From CAVONB01 sp963697205 (GTDB taxonomy: Bacteria > Pseudomonadota > Alphaproteobacteria > Rhizobiales > Hyphomicrobiaceae), in the NCBI GenBank assembly GCA_963697205.1, contig CAVONB010000012.1, forward strand, positions 1-64,000: a stretch of DNA of 64,000 nt, read 5' to 3'. Numbering within the stretch: position 1 is the first letter of the stretch; each line of letters opens with the position of its first letter. The position numbers and the translations under genes were made by a program. Below the pieces are notes generated by a model. It did not search any database. It saw only the letters and a list, made by a program, of their open reading frames with translations, and had not been told where the DNA came from. This document shows positions 26,386 through 34,838 of this stretch, in pieces.

Positions 26386-26461
26386 TGGTGGAGCCGAGGG
26401 GAATCGAACCCCTGACCTCTGCAGTGCGATTGCAGCGCTCTCCCATCTGAGCTACGGCCCC
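26386..26461 (-). tRNA. tRNA-Ala (CGC)
   Basis: A 76-base gene read on the minus strand. It starts GGGGCCG, pairs with CGGCTCC, and ends with an encoded CCA. The anticodon stem CTGCA/TGCAG encloses the loop ATCGCAC, giving anticodon CGC, which reads GCG (Ala). The T arm contains GGTTCGATTCC. Its 3' end faces the IS-rich segment, the usual side for island integration. Confidence 0.93.
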
Positions 26462-26726
26462 GATTGAAGCGCTGCTTTTAGGGGGTCTGACCTTCCATTG
26501 TCAAGGCGGCCCGGCTGGTACACGCGGTCCGGCCGGCGGTCGCGCGCCGCCACCCGCCTGAGCGAGCGGGCGCGCGGGCCGGAGCGCTCTGCGGCCCGCC
26601 GTCCGCCGCAGCGGGATGCCCGCAGGGCTCACGGCAGGTCCGCGCGGCCCGGACTGGCCTTTCCAGCCGTCTCGTTGCAGATTTGGCCCCAACGACGTTT
26701 GCGATCCGGACGCTTGAGGAAACAAT

Positions 26727-27326
26727 ATGCCGGTAGATATCGACGAGCGCGGCCTTCGCGCGCTTCTCCCGGAGATCGACGAGATCTCCGACCCGACTAT
26801 CCGGCAAGGCGTAATCAACATCTGGATACGAACGGCCAGTCGTTGCCAGTGGGCCAGGTTCGAGGACGTGCCAAAGAACCTCGGCAGCGAGCGTGACCGG
26901 CGGCTGATCGATCATGTGCGCGGCGTCACCCGCATGGCCATCGCCATGGCTGAGATCGCCCATGACCTGCACGGCACGCCCTACAATCGCGACCACCTGT
27001 TCGCGGCCTGCCTGCTGCACGACGTGAGCAAGGCGCTGGAGACCGATCCCGACCCCAAGGGCAAGCCGACCAACGGGCCGGTTCTTCCTGGCAAGAAAAG
27101 CGCCATCGGTAAGAACCTGCAGCACGCCGCCTTTGCCACGCACGACGTGCTGGTCGAAGGCCTGCCGCTGGAGATCGCCCACCTCGTGCTGACCCACACC
27201 CATGACAGCGGCATGCGCCCGACCTCGATCGAGGCGTCCTACCTGTTCTATGCCGACTACGCCGATTCCGACGCAGGCATCCTGCCGACGGGAGAGACCC
27301 CGTTCGTGGCGCGCTGGCACAAGTAG
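26727..27326 (+). CDS. HD domain protein
   Basis: A 199-residue HD-superfamily phosphohydrolase-like protein. The metal ligands can be read as H63 (DHVRGVTRMA), H98-D99 (CLLHDVSKAL), a further histidine in NLQHAAFATH and the LTHTHDSG segment. It stands upstream of the PEP-mutase-like gene on the same strand with a 108-bp gap, so it may or may not belong to that operon. The substrate is unknown. Confidence 0.85.
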   Translation: MPVDIDERGLRALLPEIDEISDPTIRQGVINIWIRTASRCQWARFEDVPKNLGSERDRRLIDHVRGVTRMAIAMAEIAHDLHGTPYNRDHLFAACLLHDVSKALETDPDPKGKPTNGPVLPGKKSAIGKNLQHAAFATHDVLVEGLPLEIAHLVLTHTHDSGMRPTSIEASYLFYADYADSDAGILPTGETPFVARWHK

Positions 27327-27434
27327 CCACCAGTGCAGCGCGCGTCCCCGGGCGCGCGACAGGGATGGGTCAAGGACGCGGGCGCATGCCTCGCGAGGCG
27401 CCTGGACGTGTCGATGGCAAACGAGGAGAGCGGC

Positions 27435-28334
27435 ATGCAACGTGCAACGACGACGCTGAAACAGCTGATCGCCAGCGAACGCTTCATCATGATGCCCGCC
27501 GCTTACCACCCGATGGGCGGTCGCCAGATCGCCGCGGCAGGCTTCAAGGCGGTCTATTGCGGCGGCTTCGTGACAGGCGGCAGCCGCGCGGTCACCGAGC
27601 CGCTTCTGACCATGGACGAGCAGGTGCGGGTGGCAGGCGAGATCGCCAGCGCGGTCGGCATCCCGCTGATGGCCGACGGTGGCGCAGGCTTCGGCGAGCC
27701 CCTGCACACCATGCGATCCGTACGCGAGTTCATACGCGCAGGCGTCGCCGGAATCCACATCGAGGACCAGCTGTATCCGAAGCGCGCGCACTATCACAAG
27801 TATGTCGCCCACGCCGTGCCCGCCAAGGACTTCATCGACAAGATCAAGTACGCATGCCGCGCGCGCGATGAAGTCGACAAGGACTTCGTTGTCGTCGCGC
27901 GTACCGACACCTGCCGCTTCGAGGGCCTGGACGTGGCTGTCGATCGCATCAATGCCGCCGCCGACGTCGGCGCCGACATGGGGCTCCTTTTTCCGCGCAA
28001 CGACCAGGAAATGGCCGATGCACCCCGGCGTTGCCGCATCCCGCTCGTCTACGTGCAGAGCCGCGGCAACCGTGACGGCCGGCCCTTGAAGACCATCGCC
28101 CAGATGACGGACATGGGCTATCGCGTCTGCCTCGATGCGATCACGCCGATCCTCATCGACTATCATTTCAACAAGCTGGCGCTCGCCGAGCTCGCCGCCA
28201 CCGGCACCTATACGGGCATGACCGAAGAGGAGTGCCGCACCGCACGCCAGGAGATCGAGAACCTGATCGGCCTGGAGGATTTCTATCGCATCGAGGAAGA
28301 GACCGTCGAGGAAACGCAATGGGGCAAGCGATAG
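27435..28334 (+). CDS. PEP mutase/isocitrate lyase superfamily enzyme
   Basis: A 299-residue TIM-barrel lyase-type enzyme. Family features are YCGGFVTGGSRA, MADGGAGFGEP, the GIHIEDQ strand and VVVARTDTC. The usual metal motif D-x-D-x-G-[YF]-G is altered to D-G-G-A-G-F-G. The catalytic loop of isocitrate and methylisocitrate lyases (K-K-C-G-H) is replaced by KRAHYHK, which has no cysteine. It is therefore not a normal ICL; oxaloacetate or alkylmalate-type lyase or hydrolase activity is possible. GAGGAG precedes the ATG at 27435. It is followed by DUF4387 and AtuA-like genes. Confidence 0.85.
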   Translation: MQRATTTLKQLIASERFIMMPAAYHPMGGRQIAAAGFKAVYCGGFVTGGSRAVTEPLLTMDEQVRVAGEIASAVGIPLMADGGAGFGEPLHTMRSVREFIRAGVAGIHIEDQLYPKRAHYHKYVAHAVPAKDFIDKIKYACRARDEVDKDFVVVARTDTCRFEGLDVAVDRINAAADVGADMGLLFPRNDQEMADAPRRCRIPLVYVQSRGNRDGRPLKTIAQMTDMGYRVCLDAITPILIDYHFNKLALAELAATGTYTGMTEEECRTARQEIENLIGLEDFYRIEEETVEETQWGKR

Positions 28335-28356
28335 GCGCCATGCGCAAGGGGACGTC

Positions 28357-28659
28357 ATGCAACTCCAGGATCTGGCTCAGGTCATACGCTCAAAGAATGC
28401 CGGCCCGCTGCGGCTGACCTTCGACATCATGTTCCGAAACGACGACGACTACCGGCGCGCCATGCAGTCGCCCGCGCTGACGGCGGCGCGGATCGGCGCG
28501 CTCTACGGTGTGCCCGATACGTCCATCGAGGTGATCGCCTACCCGCTGGGACGTGCCGTCAAGATCGTGCTGCCGCGGCCCCTCACGGCGGGCGATCCCG
28601 GCGACCGCGACGTCTACGGCGCCCAGCAGCACGCCCCGCTACTGGAGGTCGAGATATGA
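28357..28659 (+). CDS. DUF4387 family protein
   Basis: A 100-residue protein with the family opening LQDLAQVIRSKNAGPLRLTFDIMF and the later EVIAYPLGRAVKIVLPRP. DUF4387 proteins are commonly paired with AtuA/DUF1446 proteins; here the stop overlaps the AtuA-like start by 4 bp. It is probably a small subunit or partner of that protein. Biochemical role unknown. Confidence 0.85.
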   Translation: MQLQDLAQVIRSKNAGPLRLTFDIMFRNDDDYRRAMQSPALTAARIGALYGVPDTSIEVIAYPLGRAVKIVLPRPLTAGDPGDRDVYGAQQHAPLLEVEI

Positions 28660-30056
28660 CGGCATCCCGGCGCATCCTCGATCTGTTCGCCGGCGACCGC
28701 AGCCAGCGCGAGTTCCGCGTCGTCGGCGCCTCCGGCCAGCTCGGCTACGGCGTACCCACGCCCGCCTTCCAGGCAGGCCTTGCCCGCGCCCCGCACCTGA
28801 TCGGCTGCGACATGGGGTCGATCGATCCGGGGCCTTATTACCTGGGCGCCGGCGAAATGGCGACCGCACCGGCAGCCACGCGACGCGACCTGAAGAAGGT
28901 GATCGCCGCGGCCCGCCAACACGATATCCCCCTCGTCGTCGGCAGCGCCGGCTCGGCAGGCGCCGGCCCGCATCTCGATCAGACGCTTGCCATCGTGCGC
29001 GAGATCGCCCGCACCGAGGGTCTGCACTTCAAGCTCGGCGTCCTGCGCGCCGATATGAACAAACAGGCGCTGACAGCGGCGCTTCACGAAGGCCGGATCT
29101 CGCCCTTCGAGGGCACGCCGGCCTTGACCGCCGGGGACATCGCGGCCGCCGGCCATATCGTCGGTCAGATGGGTATGAGCGCCTTCCAGCGCGCGCTGTC
29201 AGCCGGCGTCGACGTGCTGATTGCGGGACGTGCCTGCGATACCGCGATCTTCGCTGCGCTGCCCATCATGCTCGGCTTCCCCGCGGGACCAGCCGTGCAC
29301 ATGGCGAAGATCATCGAGTGCGCGTCGCTGTGCTGCGTGCCCGGCGGGCGCGATTCCATCCTCGCCACGCTCGACCATGACGGCTTCGTGCTGGAAAGCA
29401 TGGCGCCGCAGCGGGCCGCGACTCCGGTCTCCGTCGCCGCCCACAGCCTTTACGAGCAGAGCGATCCCTTCAATGTTTACGAGCCCGAAGGCCGGCTCGA
29501 CCTCGCGCAAGCGACCTACACCGCCGTCGACGAGCGGCGCACGCGCGTCAAAGGCGCGGCTTGGCACGAGGCGAGCGCGTTTACGGTCAAGATCGAAGGT
29601 GCCACCAGGATCGGCGAGCGCGCGATCCTGGTGTGCGGTGCAGCCGACCCGCGCTTCATAGCAAAGGCGCGCACACTGCTCGGCGAGGTGGAGGGTGTCG
29701 TGCGCGACCTCGTCTGCGAGGACACGCCGATGGATTACACGCTCACCTGGCGCGTCTATGGCCTCGACGGCGTGCGCATGATGGGCAAGCCGCTAGAAGG
29801 GACGCCCGGCGAGATCTTCATTCTGGGCGAATGCATTGCGCCGACCGCGGCACGCGCCGCAGAGGTCGTAAGGACGGCCAAGCAGTACCTCCTGCACCAC
29901 GGCTACCAGGGCCGCCTTTCGACCGGCGGCAATGTAGCATTCCCGTTCACGCCGCCGGAGGTGTCGGTCGGGCCCGCCTATCGGTTCAGCATCTATCATC
30001 TGCTACAGACGAACGACCTCGACGCACTCTTTCCCCTCGAGTTCGAAACGCTCTAG
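28656..30056 (+). CDS. AtuA-like (DUF1446) family protein
   Basis: A 466-residue member of the AtuA/DUF1446 family (acyclic terpene utilisation and related pathways). Typical segments are GYGVPTPAFQAGL, CDMGSIDPGPYYLG, GSAGSAGAGPHLD and LIAGRACDTAIFA. It is translationally coupled to DUF4387 and follows the PEP-mutase-like gene. The unit probably handles a branched or carboxylated acid, but no substrate can be assigned. A strong terminator follows at 30100-30131. Confidence 0.87.
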   Translation: MTASRRILDLFAGDRSQREFRVVGASGQLGYGVPTPAFQAGLARAPHLIGCDMGSIDPGPYYLGAGEMATAPAATRRDLKKVIAAARQHDIPLVVGSAGSAGAGPHLDQTLAIVREIARTEGLHFKLGVLRADMNKQALTAALHEGRISPFEGTPALTAGDIAAAGHIVGQMGMSAFQRALSAGVDVLIAGRACDTAIFAALPIMLGFPAGPAVHMAKIIECASLCCVPGGRDSILATLDHDGFVLESMAPQRAATPVSVAAHSLYEQSDPFNVYEPEGRLDLAQATYTAVDERRTRVKGAAWHEASAFTVKIEGATRIGERAILVCGAADPRFIAKARTLLGEVEGVVRDLVCEDTPMDYTLTWRVYGLDGVRMMGKPLEGTPGEIFILGECIAPTAARAAEVVRTAKQYLLHHGYQGRLSTGGNVAFPFTPPEVSVGPAYRFSIYHLLQTNDLDALFPLEFETL

Positions 30057-30099
30057 CGCGCTGCGCGGCCAGCCTGCTGCGCCCGTTCGCCACGACAAA

Positions 30100-30131
30100 G
30101 GGCGGCGCCACGCGCCGCCCTAGCAGTTTTT
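30100..30131 (+). terminator. Rho-independent terminator after the AtuA-like gene
   Basis: Perfect stem GGGCGGCG (30100-30107) and CGCCGCCC (30113-30120) with a 5-base loop, followed by TAGCAGTTTTT. It lies between the convergent AtuA-like operon and the TRAP genes. Confidence 0.85.
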
Positions 30132-30158
30132 ACCGTCGCTTGTCGCGCTTCAAGCGGA

Positions 30159-31184
30159 CTACTTGGCCGGATGCTTGTCGCTGATGGCCTTGAGCTTGGC
30201 CATCACGTCCTTGCCGACTACCTTCTCGCCGAGCTCGGCCCACACCGGCGCCATCGCCTTCTGCCAGGCCGCATTCTGCTCCTTCGTCAGCTTGTGCACC
30301 TTGGTGCCCTTTTCCGCGATCCACTTGTAGGCGTCGGCGTTGGCCTTGGCCTCGTTGTCCCAATTCCACTTGGTCGCGGCCTTGAGCGATTCCTGAACGC
30401 CCTTCTTCACGTCCGCCGGCATGCCTTCCCACCACTGCTTGTTGGCGCCGACGATGTAGAAGTCATAGGTGTACTCATTGAGCACGATGTGATCGACGAG
30501 TTGCCACAGCCCGGCGCTCTTCCAGTTCGTGCCGGTCGGCTCCGCCGCGTCGATCACACCCGTTTGAAGCGCGGTTGGTACTTCCGACCAGTTCATCGGG
30601 ACGACGTTCGTACCGATCGCCTTGAACGTCTCGACATAGACCGGCGCCGACTGGACGCGGATTTTCTTGCCCGTCCACAGATCAGGCGTCAGTGCGGCAG
30701 GCTGCCCGCGATGGCCGACACTGCGGGCACCGTTCATCCAGACGGCCACGGGGACGATGTTCTTCTTCTCCAGATCCGGGATGAACGCGGACCGGACGGC
30801 CGGATCGTTCATGGCCGCATCGATGGCATCGGGCGAGCTCAGCAGGAACGGCAGGAGCATCACCCCGATCTTCGGTGCCACCGGCGAGTAGATCCCGACT
30901 GCGGGCGCGATCAGGTGCGCCGAGCCGAGCTGCAGGCCCTGGACTTGGGTCTTCTGGTTGAAGAGCGTGCCGGAGTGGTGCAGTTCAGCGGCGATCTTCG
31001 AGCCCAGGCGCGTCTCCAGATCCTTCTTCAGGAACTCGAATGTGTCGCCCTTCAGGCTTTTCTGGCTCGTGTCGTTCGACATGATGATCTTCGTCTGGGC
31101 AAGCACGGCCGTGCCAGACAGCGTCATGGCCGCACCGACGACGAATGCCGCCAGCCGGCGCGATCTATAGGATCGTTGTGTCAT
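30159..31184 (-). CDS. TRAP transporter solute-binding protein (DctP)
   Basis: A 341-residue DctP-type binding protein with an N-terminal signal peptide (LAAFVVGAAMTLSGTAVLAQ). The DctP core includes the RVQSAPVYVETFKAIGTNVVP segment that contributes the carboxylate-binding region. It is transcribed after the small and large permease genes on the same strand, completing a TRAP importer. It converges on the AtuA-like operon, which makes uptake of that pathway's acid substrate plausible. Confidence 0.92.
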   Translation of the reverse strand: MTQRSYRSRRLAAFVVGAAMTLSGTAVLAQTKIIMSNDTSQKSLKGDTFEFLKKDLETRLGSKIAAELHHSGTLFNQKTQVQGLQLGSAHLIAPAVGIYSPVAPKIGVMLLPFLLSSPDAIDAAMNDPAVRSAFIPDLEKKNIVPVAVWMNGARSVGHRGQPAALTPDLWTGKKIRVQSAPVYVETFKAIGTNVVPMNWSEVPTALQTGVIDAAEPTGTNWKSAGLWQLVDHIVLNEYTYDFYIVGANKQWWEGMPADVKKGVQESLKAATKWNWDNEAKANADAYKWIAEKGTKVHKLTKEQNAAWQKAMAPVWAELGEKVVGKDVMAKLKAISDKHPAK

Positions 31185-31241
31185 GCGTTTCTCCCTTTTC
31201 CTTCCTTGGTTTGCGTCAGTGCGTCTCTTCGAGCGTCCCCA

Positions 31242-32564
31242 TCACAGCTTCATGAGGCCGGGCAGGAAGAGCGAGACCTGTGGGACATAGGTAACCACGA
31301 TCAACGTGAAGATCGTGGCCAGCATCCACGGCAGCGTCGCACGGAACACCGATAGTACGGACATGCCGGCAATTGTCGAGCCGACGAACAGATTGAGCCC
31401 GACTGGCGGCGTGATGAGGCCGAGCTCAATGTTGACCACCAGAATGATGCCGAAGTGGACCGGATCGACGCCGACCGCCATGGCGGCTGGAAACAGGATT
31501 GGCGCGAAGATCAGGATCGTCGGCACGCCCTCGAGGAAGAAGCCAACGACCACAAGGACGAGGTTGACGATCAGCAGGAACTGCCACTGCTCCAATTGCA
31601 GCACGACAATCCAGTCCGCGACCGCTTTCGGCACGCCGAGCTTGGTAATCAGGAACCCGAACAGGACGGCGTTGGCGGCGATCCAGAAGATTGTGCCCAC
31701 GCGTGTCGCCGATTCCACGAACGCCTTCGGCACATCCCTGAGCCGGATTTCCCGATAGACGAACATGCCGATGATCAGCGCCAGCAGCGTGGCCATCACA
31801 GCGGCCTCGGTCGGCGTGAAGACCGCGCCGCCGTCGAAGTGGAAGCCCGCGACCGTGAACTCTGGGAAGCCGTAGATGCCGATCACGATGAGCAGTGGCA
31901 GCGTCAACGCAGGCGCCGCAGTGCGGAAGGCCGCACGCCGGACCTCGGGCGATGCTTTCGGCTGCATGGCGTGGGCTTCTTTGACGGCCAGAATCCGGGC
32001 CGCGATCATCATCGAGCTCCCGTAGACGATCCCGGGGATGATGCCCGCGACGAACAGCGCGACGATCGAGGTCTCCGTGACGAAGCCGTAGATGATCATG
32101 GGGATCGACGGCGGGATGAGGATGCCGATCGAGCCCGCCGTCGTCAGCGCGCCGATCGCGTAGCGCTGGGAGTACCCCGCCTTGACGAGCGCCGGGTACA
32201 TCATGTTGCCCACCGCGGCGACCGTCGCCGGGCTGGAGCCGGAGATCGCGGCGAAGAAGCAGCACGTCAGGACCGCCGTCATGCCGAGCCCGCCGCGCAG
32301 ATGGCCGACGAGGGCATTGGCAAAGCCGATCAGGCGCTGGACGAGGCCCCCGCTCTCCATGAACGCAGCGGCAAAGTAGAAGAAGGGCACCGCCATCAGT
32401 GTGAAGTGGTCGACGTTGGAATAGACTTTCTGGCCGAGGATCGGCAGAGGAATTGGCGAGTAGAGCCAGGCCGAGAGCAGCGTCCCCAGCCCAAGCGCGA
32501 CCGCAATCGGCGCCCCGATCAGGATCAGTACGAAGAAGGCCAGCAGAAGAACAGACACAGCCAC
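31242..32564 (-). CDS. TRAP transporter large permease (DctM)
   Basis: A 440-residue DctM protein with about 12 hydrophobic segments. Conserved stretches include FTLMAVPFFYFAAAFMESGG, ISGSSPATVAAVGNMMYPAL, AGSIGILIPPSIPMIIYG and LGLITPPVGLNLFV. It lies between the small permease (10 bp away) and the binding protein (57 bp away). It forms the ion-driven channel of the transporter. Confidence 0.95.
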   Translation of the reverse strand: MAVSVLLLAFFVLILIGAPIAVALGLGTLLSAWLYSPIPLPILGQKVYSNVDHFTLMAVPFFYFAAAFMESGGLVQRLIGFANALVGHLRGGLGMTAVLTCCFFAAISGSSPATVAAVGNMMYPALVKAGYSQRYAIGALTTAGSIGILIPPSIPMIIYGFVTETSIVALFVAGIIPGIVYGSSMMIAARILAVKEAHAMQPKASPEVRRAAFRTAAPALTLPLLIVIGIYGFPEFTVAGFHFDGGAVFTPTEAAVMATLLALIIGMFVYREIRLRDVPKAFVESATRVGTIFWIAANAVLFGFLITKLGVPKAVADWIVVLQLEQWQFLLIVNLVLVVVGFFLEGVPTILIFAPILFPAAMAVGVDPVHFGIILVVNIELGLITPPVGLNLFVGSTIAGMSVLSVFRATLPWMLATIFTLIVVTYVPQVSLFLPGLMKL

Positions 32565-32574
32565 GGTTTCTGCC

Positions 32575-33102
32575 TCACATGCCGCCGGTGGACGGGCCGG
32601 TCACTGGTGATCGGCTGTAATCGCCAGGGTCCGTGCCCCATACGATGAGCTTCAACACGTACCGGATGACGAAGAGGGTCATGGCGAAAGGCACGATGCC
32701 GTAGGTGACGGCATCGGGAATGCCGGTGTCGAGATCTCTCACGTCCATCATGTTGACGAACGCAACGTACTGATAGCCGCCGATGAGATAGATGCCGGAG
32801 AGCGCCAGTGCCGCCAGCAAGGCCAGAAGGTTCAGCACGCGCAGCACGGCGGGCGGGGCCACCTCGGTGAGCAGCTCGACGCGTGCATGAAGGTTCGTCG
32901 CGACGGCCCTGCTACCGCCGAGGAACATGGCCCACAGGGTCAGGGTAACGAACACGACCTCGTTCCAGTGAAAGCCGGTATTGAAGACGTAGCGCAGCAC
33001 GACCTGCATCACGCCAAGAATGAGCGCGCCCGAGCACAGAAGGGCGATCAACACCGTCTCGAAGCGTTCCAGGACGCGATCCAGGGTTGAGAGCATGGTC
33101 AT
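32575..33102 (-). CDS. TRAP transporter small permease (DctQ)
   Basis: A 175-residue DctQ protein with four hydrophobic segments (for example TVLIALLCSGALILGVMQ, and the ALWAMFLGGS region). The ATG at 33102 is used because the frame upstream of it is not DctQ-like; a second ATG at 33096 is also possible. First gene of the TRAP operon. Confidence 0.9.
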   Translation of the reverse strand: MTMLSTLDRVLERFETVLIALLCSGALILGVMQVVLRYVFNTGFHWNEVVFVTLTLWAMFLGGSRAVATNLHARVELLTEVAPPAVLRVLNLLALLAALALSGIYLIGGYQYVAFVNMMDVRDLDTGIPDAVTYGIVPFAMTLFVIRYVLKLIVWGTDPGDYSRSPVTGPSTGGM

Positions 33103-33368
33103 TGCGGCTTTGTGTTCGCTCGGGTGCGGCGTTGGTATGGTGCGCTGCAGCGCGGGTGGGACGGCCGAAAGCCTACCATAGCCGGTCAGGCCACTCGACC
33201 CCGAATGAACTCGGATGCGGGCCATGCGCCCGGCTGCGGCAGGACGGTATACGGGCTACAGCCCCTGCCGCTAACCGCCGCCACTTGGTTCCGCCGCCGC
33301 GCGCGTGTTAGCCTTCCTCCCCGAGCCGCGTCAGGCGACGCCAACAATACAAGAGTGCACCCAGGCCC

Positions 33369-34838
33369 ATGAGCGACCGGATCGGCAACATCCCGTCCGT
33401 CACCGATTTGCTTTCGACGCCCGGCGGCCGCACGTCGGTGGCCCGGCATGGTCACGCCCGCGCCGTCGCGGCCCTGCGCTCCGCAATCGCCGATGCGCGA
33501 CGCGCCATTCGCGCGGGCCACGCGATGCGCGAACTCTCGCGTGCCAAGCTGACACGGCAGCTTGTCGACGCCGCCCAGCGTTCACTGGATGCCGACGCTG
33601 CCCCGCGCCTGCGGCGTGTCTACAACCTGACTGGAACCGTCCTGCACACCAACCTGGGCCGCGCTGTGCTGGCCGAGGAGGCGATCGACGCGGCCACAGC
33701 GGCCATGCGCTGGCCCGCGGCGCTGGAATACGATCTCGACAGCGGCCGCCGCGGGGAGCGCGACGACGCCGTGCGCGGCCTCGTCTGTGAGCTGACGGGC
33801 GCTGAGAGCGCACTGATGGTCAACAATAACGCCGCAGCCGTGCTGCTCGTGCTCAACACGCTGGGCCAGGGCCGGCAGTCAATCGTGTCGCGCGGCGAGT
33901 TGATCGAGATCGGCGGCGCCTTCCGAATGCCCGACATCATGGCGCGGGCGGGCACACAGCTCGTCGAGGTCGGTACGACCAACCGCACCCACGCGGCCGA
34001 TTACGCCGGCGCGATCGGGTCCGACACCGCGCTCCTGATGAAGGTGCACACCTCCAACTACCGCATCGAGGGTTTCACGGCCGAGGTTGCAACCCGTTCG
34101 TTGGTGGCGCTGGGTCGCGAGCACGGCGTGCCCGTCGTCGACGACCTGGGATCGGGAACCCTGGTCGATCTTTCCCTTTATGGTCTGTCGCGCGAGCGGA
34201 CGGTCGCCGATGCCGTTACCGATGGCGCCGATCTGGTGACGTTCTCCGGCGATAAGCTGCTTGGCGGTCCCCAGGCGGGATTCGTCGTCGGCCGCAAGGA
34301 TCTGGTCGCCGCGTGCGCCAGGAACCCGCTGAAGCGCGCGCTCCGCCTGGACAAGATCCGCCTCGCCGCGCTTGAGGCGACGCTGAAGCTCTATCGCGAT
34401 CCCGATCGTCTGAAGGCGCGGTTGCCGACATTGCGCCATTTGACGCGCACGCCTGCCGACGTCCAGGCGCTCGCGCAAGGGTTAGTCGACCCGCTGTCGG
34501 CACGGCTCGGTGACGCCTGGCACGTCACAGCCATCGCATCCGCTTGCCAGATCGGTTCTGGCGCGCTGCCATTGGAGACGATCGCGAGCGCCGCCCTGTC
34601 GATCAGCGCCACCGATCGCGCTGCCGGCGGCCGCGCCATAGAGGCACTTGCCGCGGCGTTCCGCCGCCTGCCCGTTCCCGTGATCGGGCGCATCGAGCGG
34701 GGCGCCTTCGTCATGGATGTGCGTTGCCTGGACGACCGCGATGCCTTCATCGGACAGCTTGCGCAACTCGCCGCGCCGGCTGCAGGAGATCATAAGGACG
34801 ATACCGATCGCTCCGGCGCAGGCGTCCCGACACCATGA
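33369..34838 (+). CDS. selA: L-seryl-tRNA(Sec) selenium transferase
   Basis: A 489-residue SelA that converts Ser-tRNA(Sec) to selenocysteinyl-tRNA(Sec) with selenophosphate. It uses pyridoxal phosphate; the lysine is K296 in FSGDKLLGGPQAG. Further marks are RVYNLTGTVLHTNLGRA, MVNNNAAAVLL and VHTSNYRIEGF. It overlaps selB by 4 bp and heads the selA-selB-selC order. Length matches E. coli SelA closely. Confidence 0.97.
   Translation: MSDRIGNIPSVTDLLSTPGGRTSVARHGHARAVAALRSAIADARRAIRAGHAMRELSRAKLTRQLVDAAQRSLDADAAPRLRRVYNLTGTVLHTNLGRAVLAEEAIDAATAAMRWPAALEYDLDSGRRGERDDAVRGLVCELTGAESALMVNNNAAAVLLVLNTLGQGRQSIVSRGELIEIGGAFRMPDIMARAGTQLVEVGTTNRTHAADYAGAIGSDTALLMKVHTSNYRIEGFTAEVATRSLVALGREHGVPVVDDLGSGTLVDLSLYGLSRERTVADAVTDGADLVTFSGDKLLGGPQAGFVVGRKDLVAACARNPLKRALRLDKIRLAALEATLKLYRDPDRLKARLPTLRHLTRTPADVQALAQGLVDPLSARLGDAWHVTAIASACQIGSGALPLETIASAALSISATDRAAGGRAIEALAAAFRRLPVPVIGRIERGAFVMDVRCLDDRDAFIGQLAQLAAPAAGDHKDDTDRSGAGVPTP

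Noticed and set aside
26082..26450. A 122-codon frame ending in VEPRGIEPLTSAV
   Set aside because: It runs into tRNA-Ala; that ending is the known false translation of the tRNA gene.
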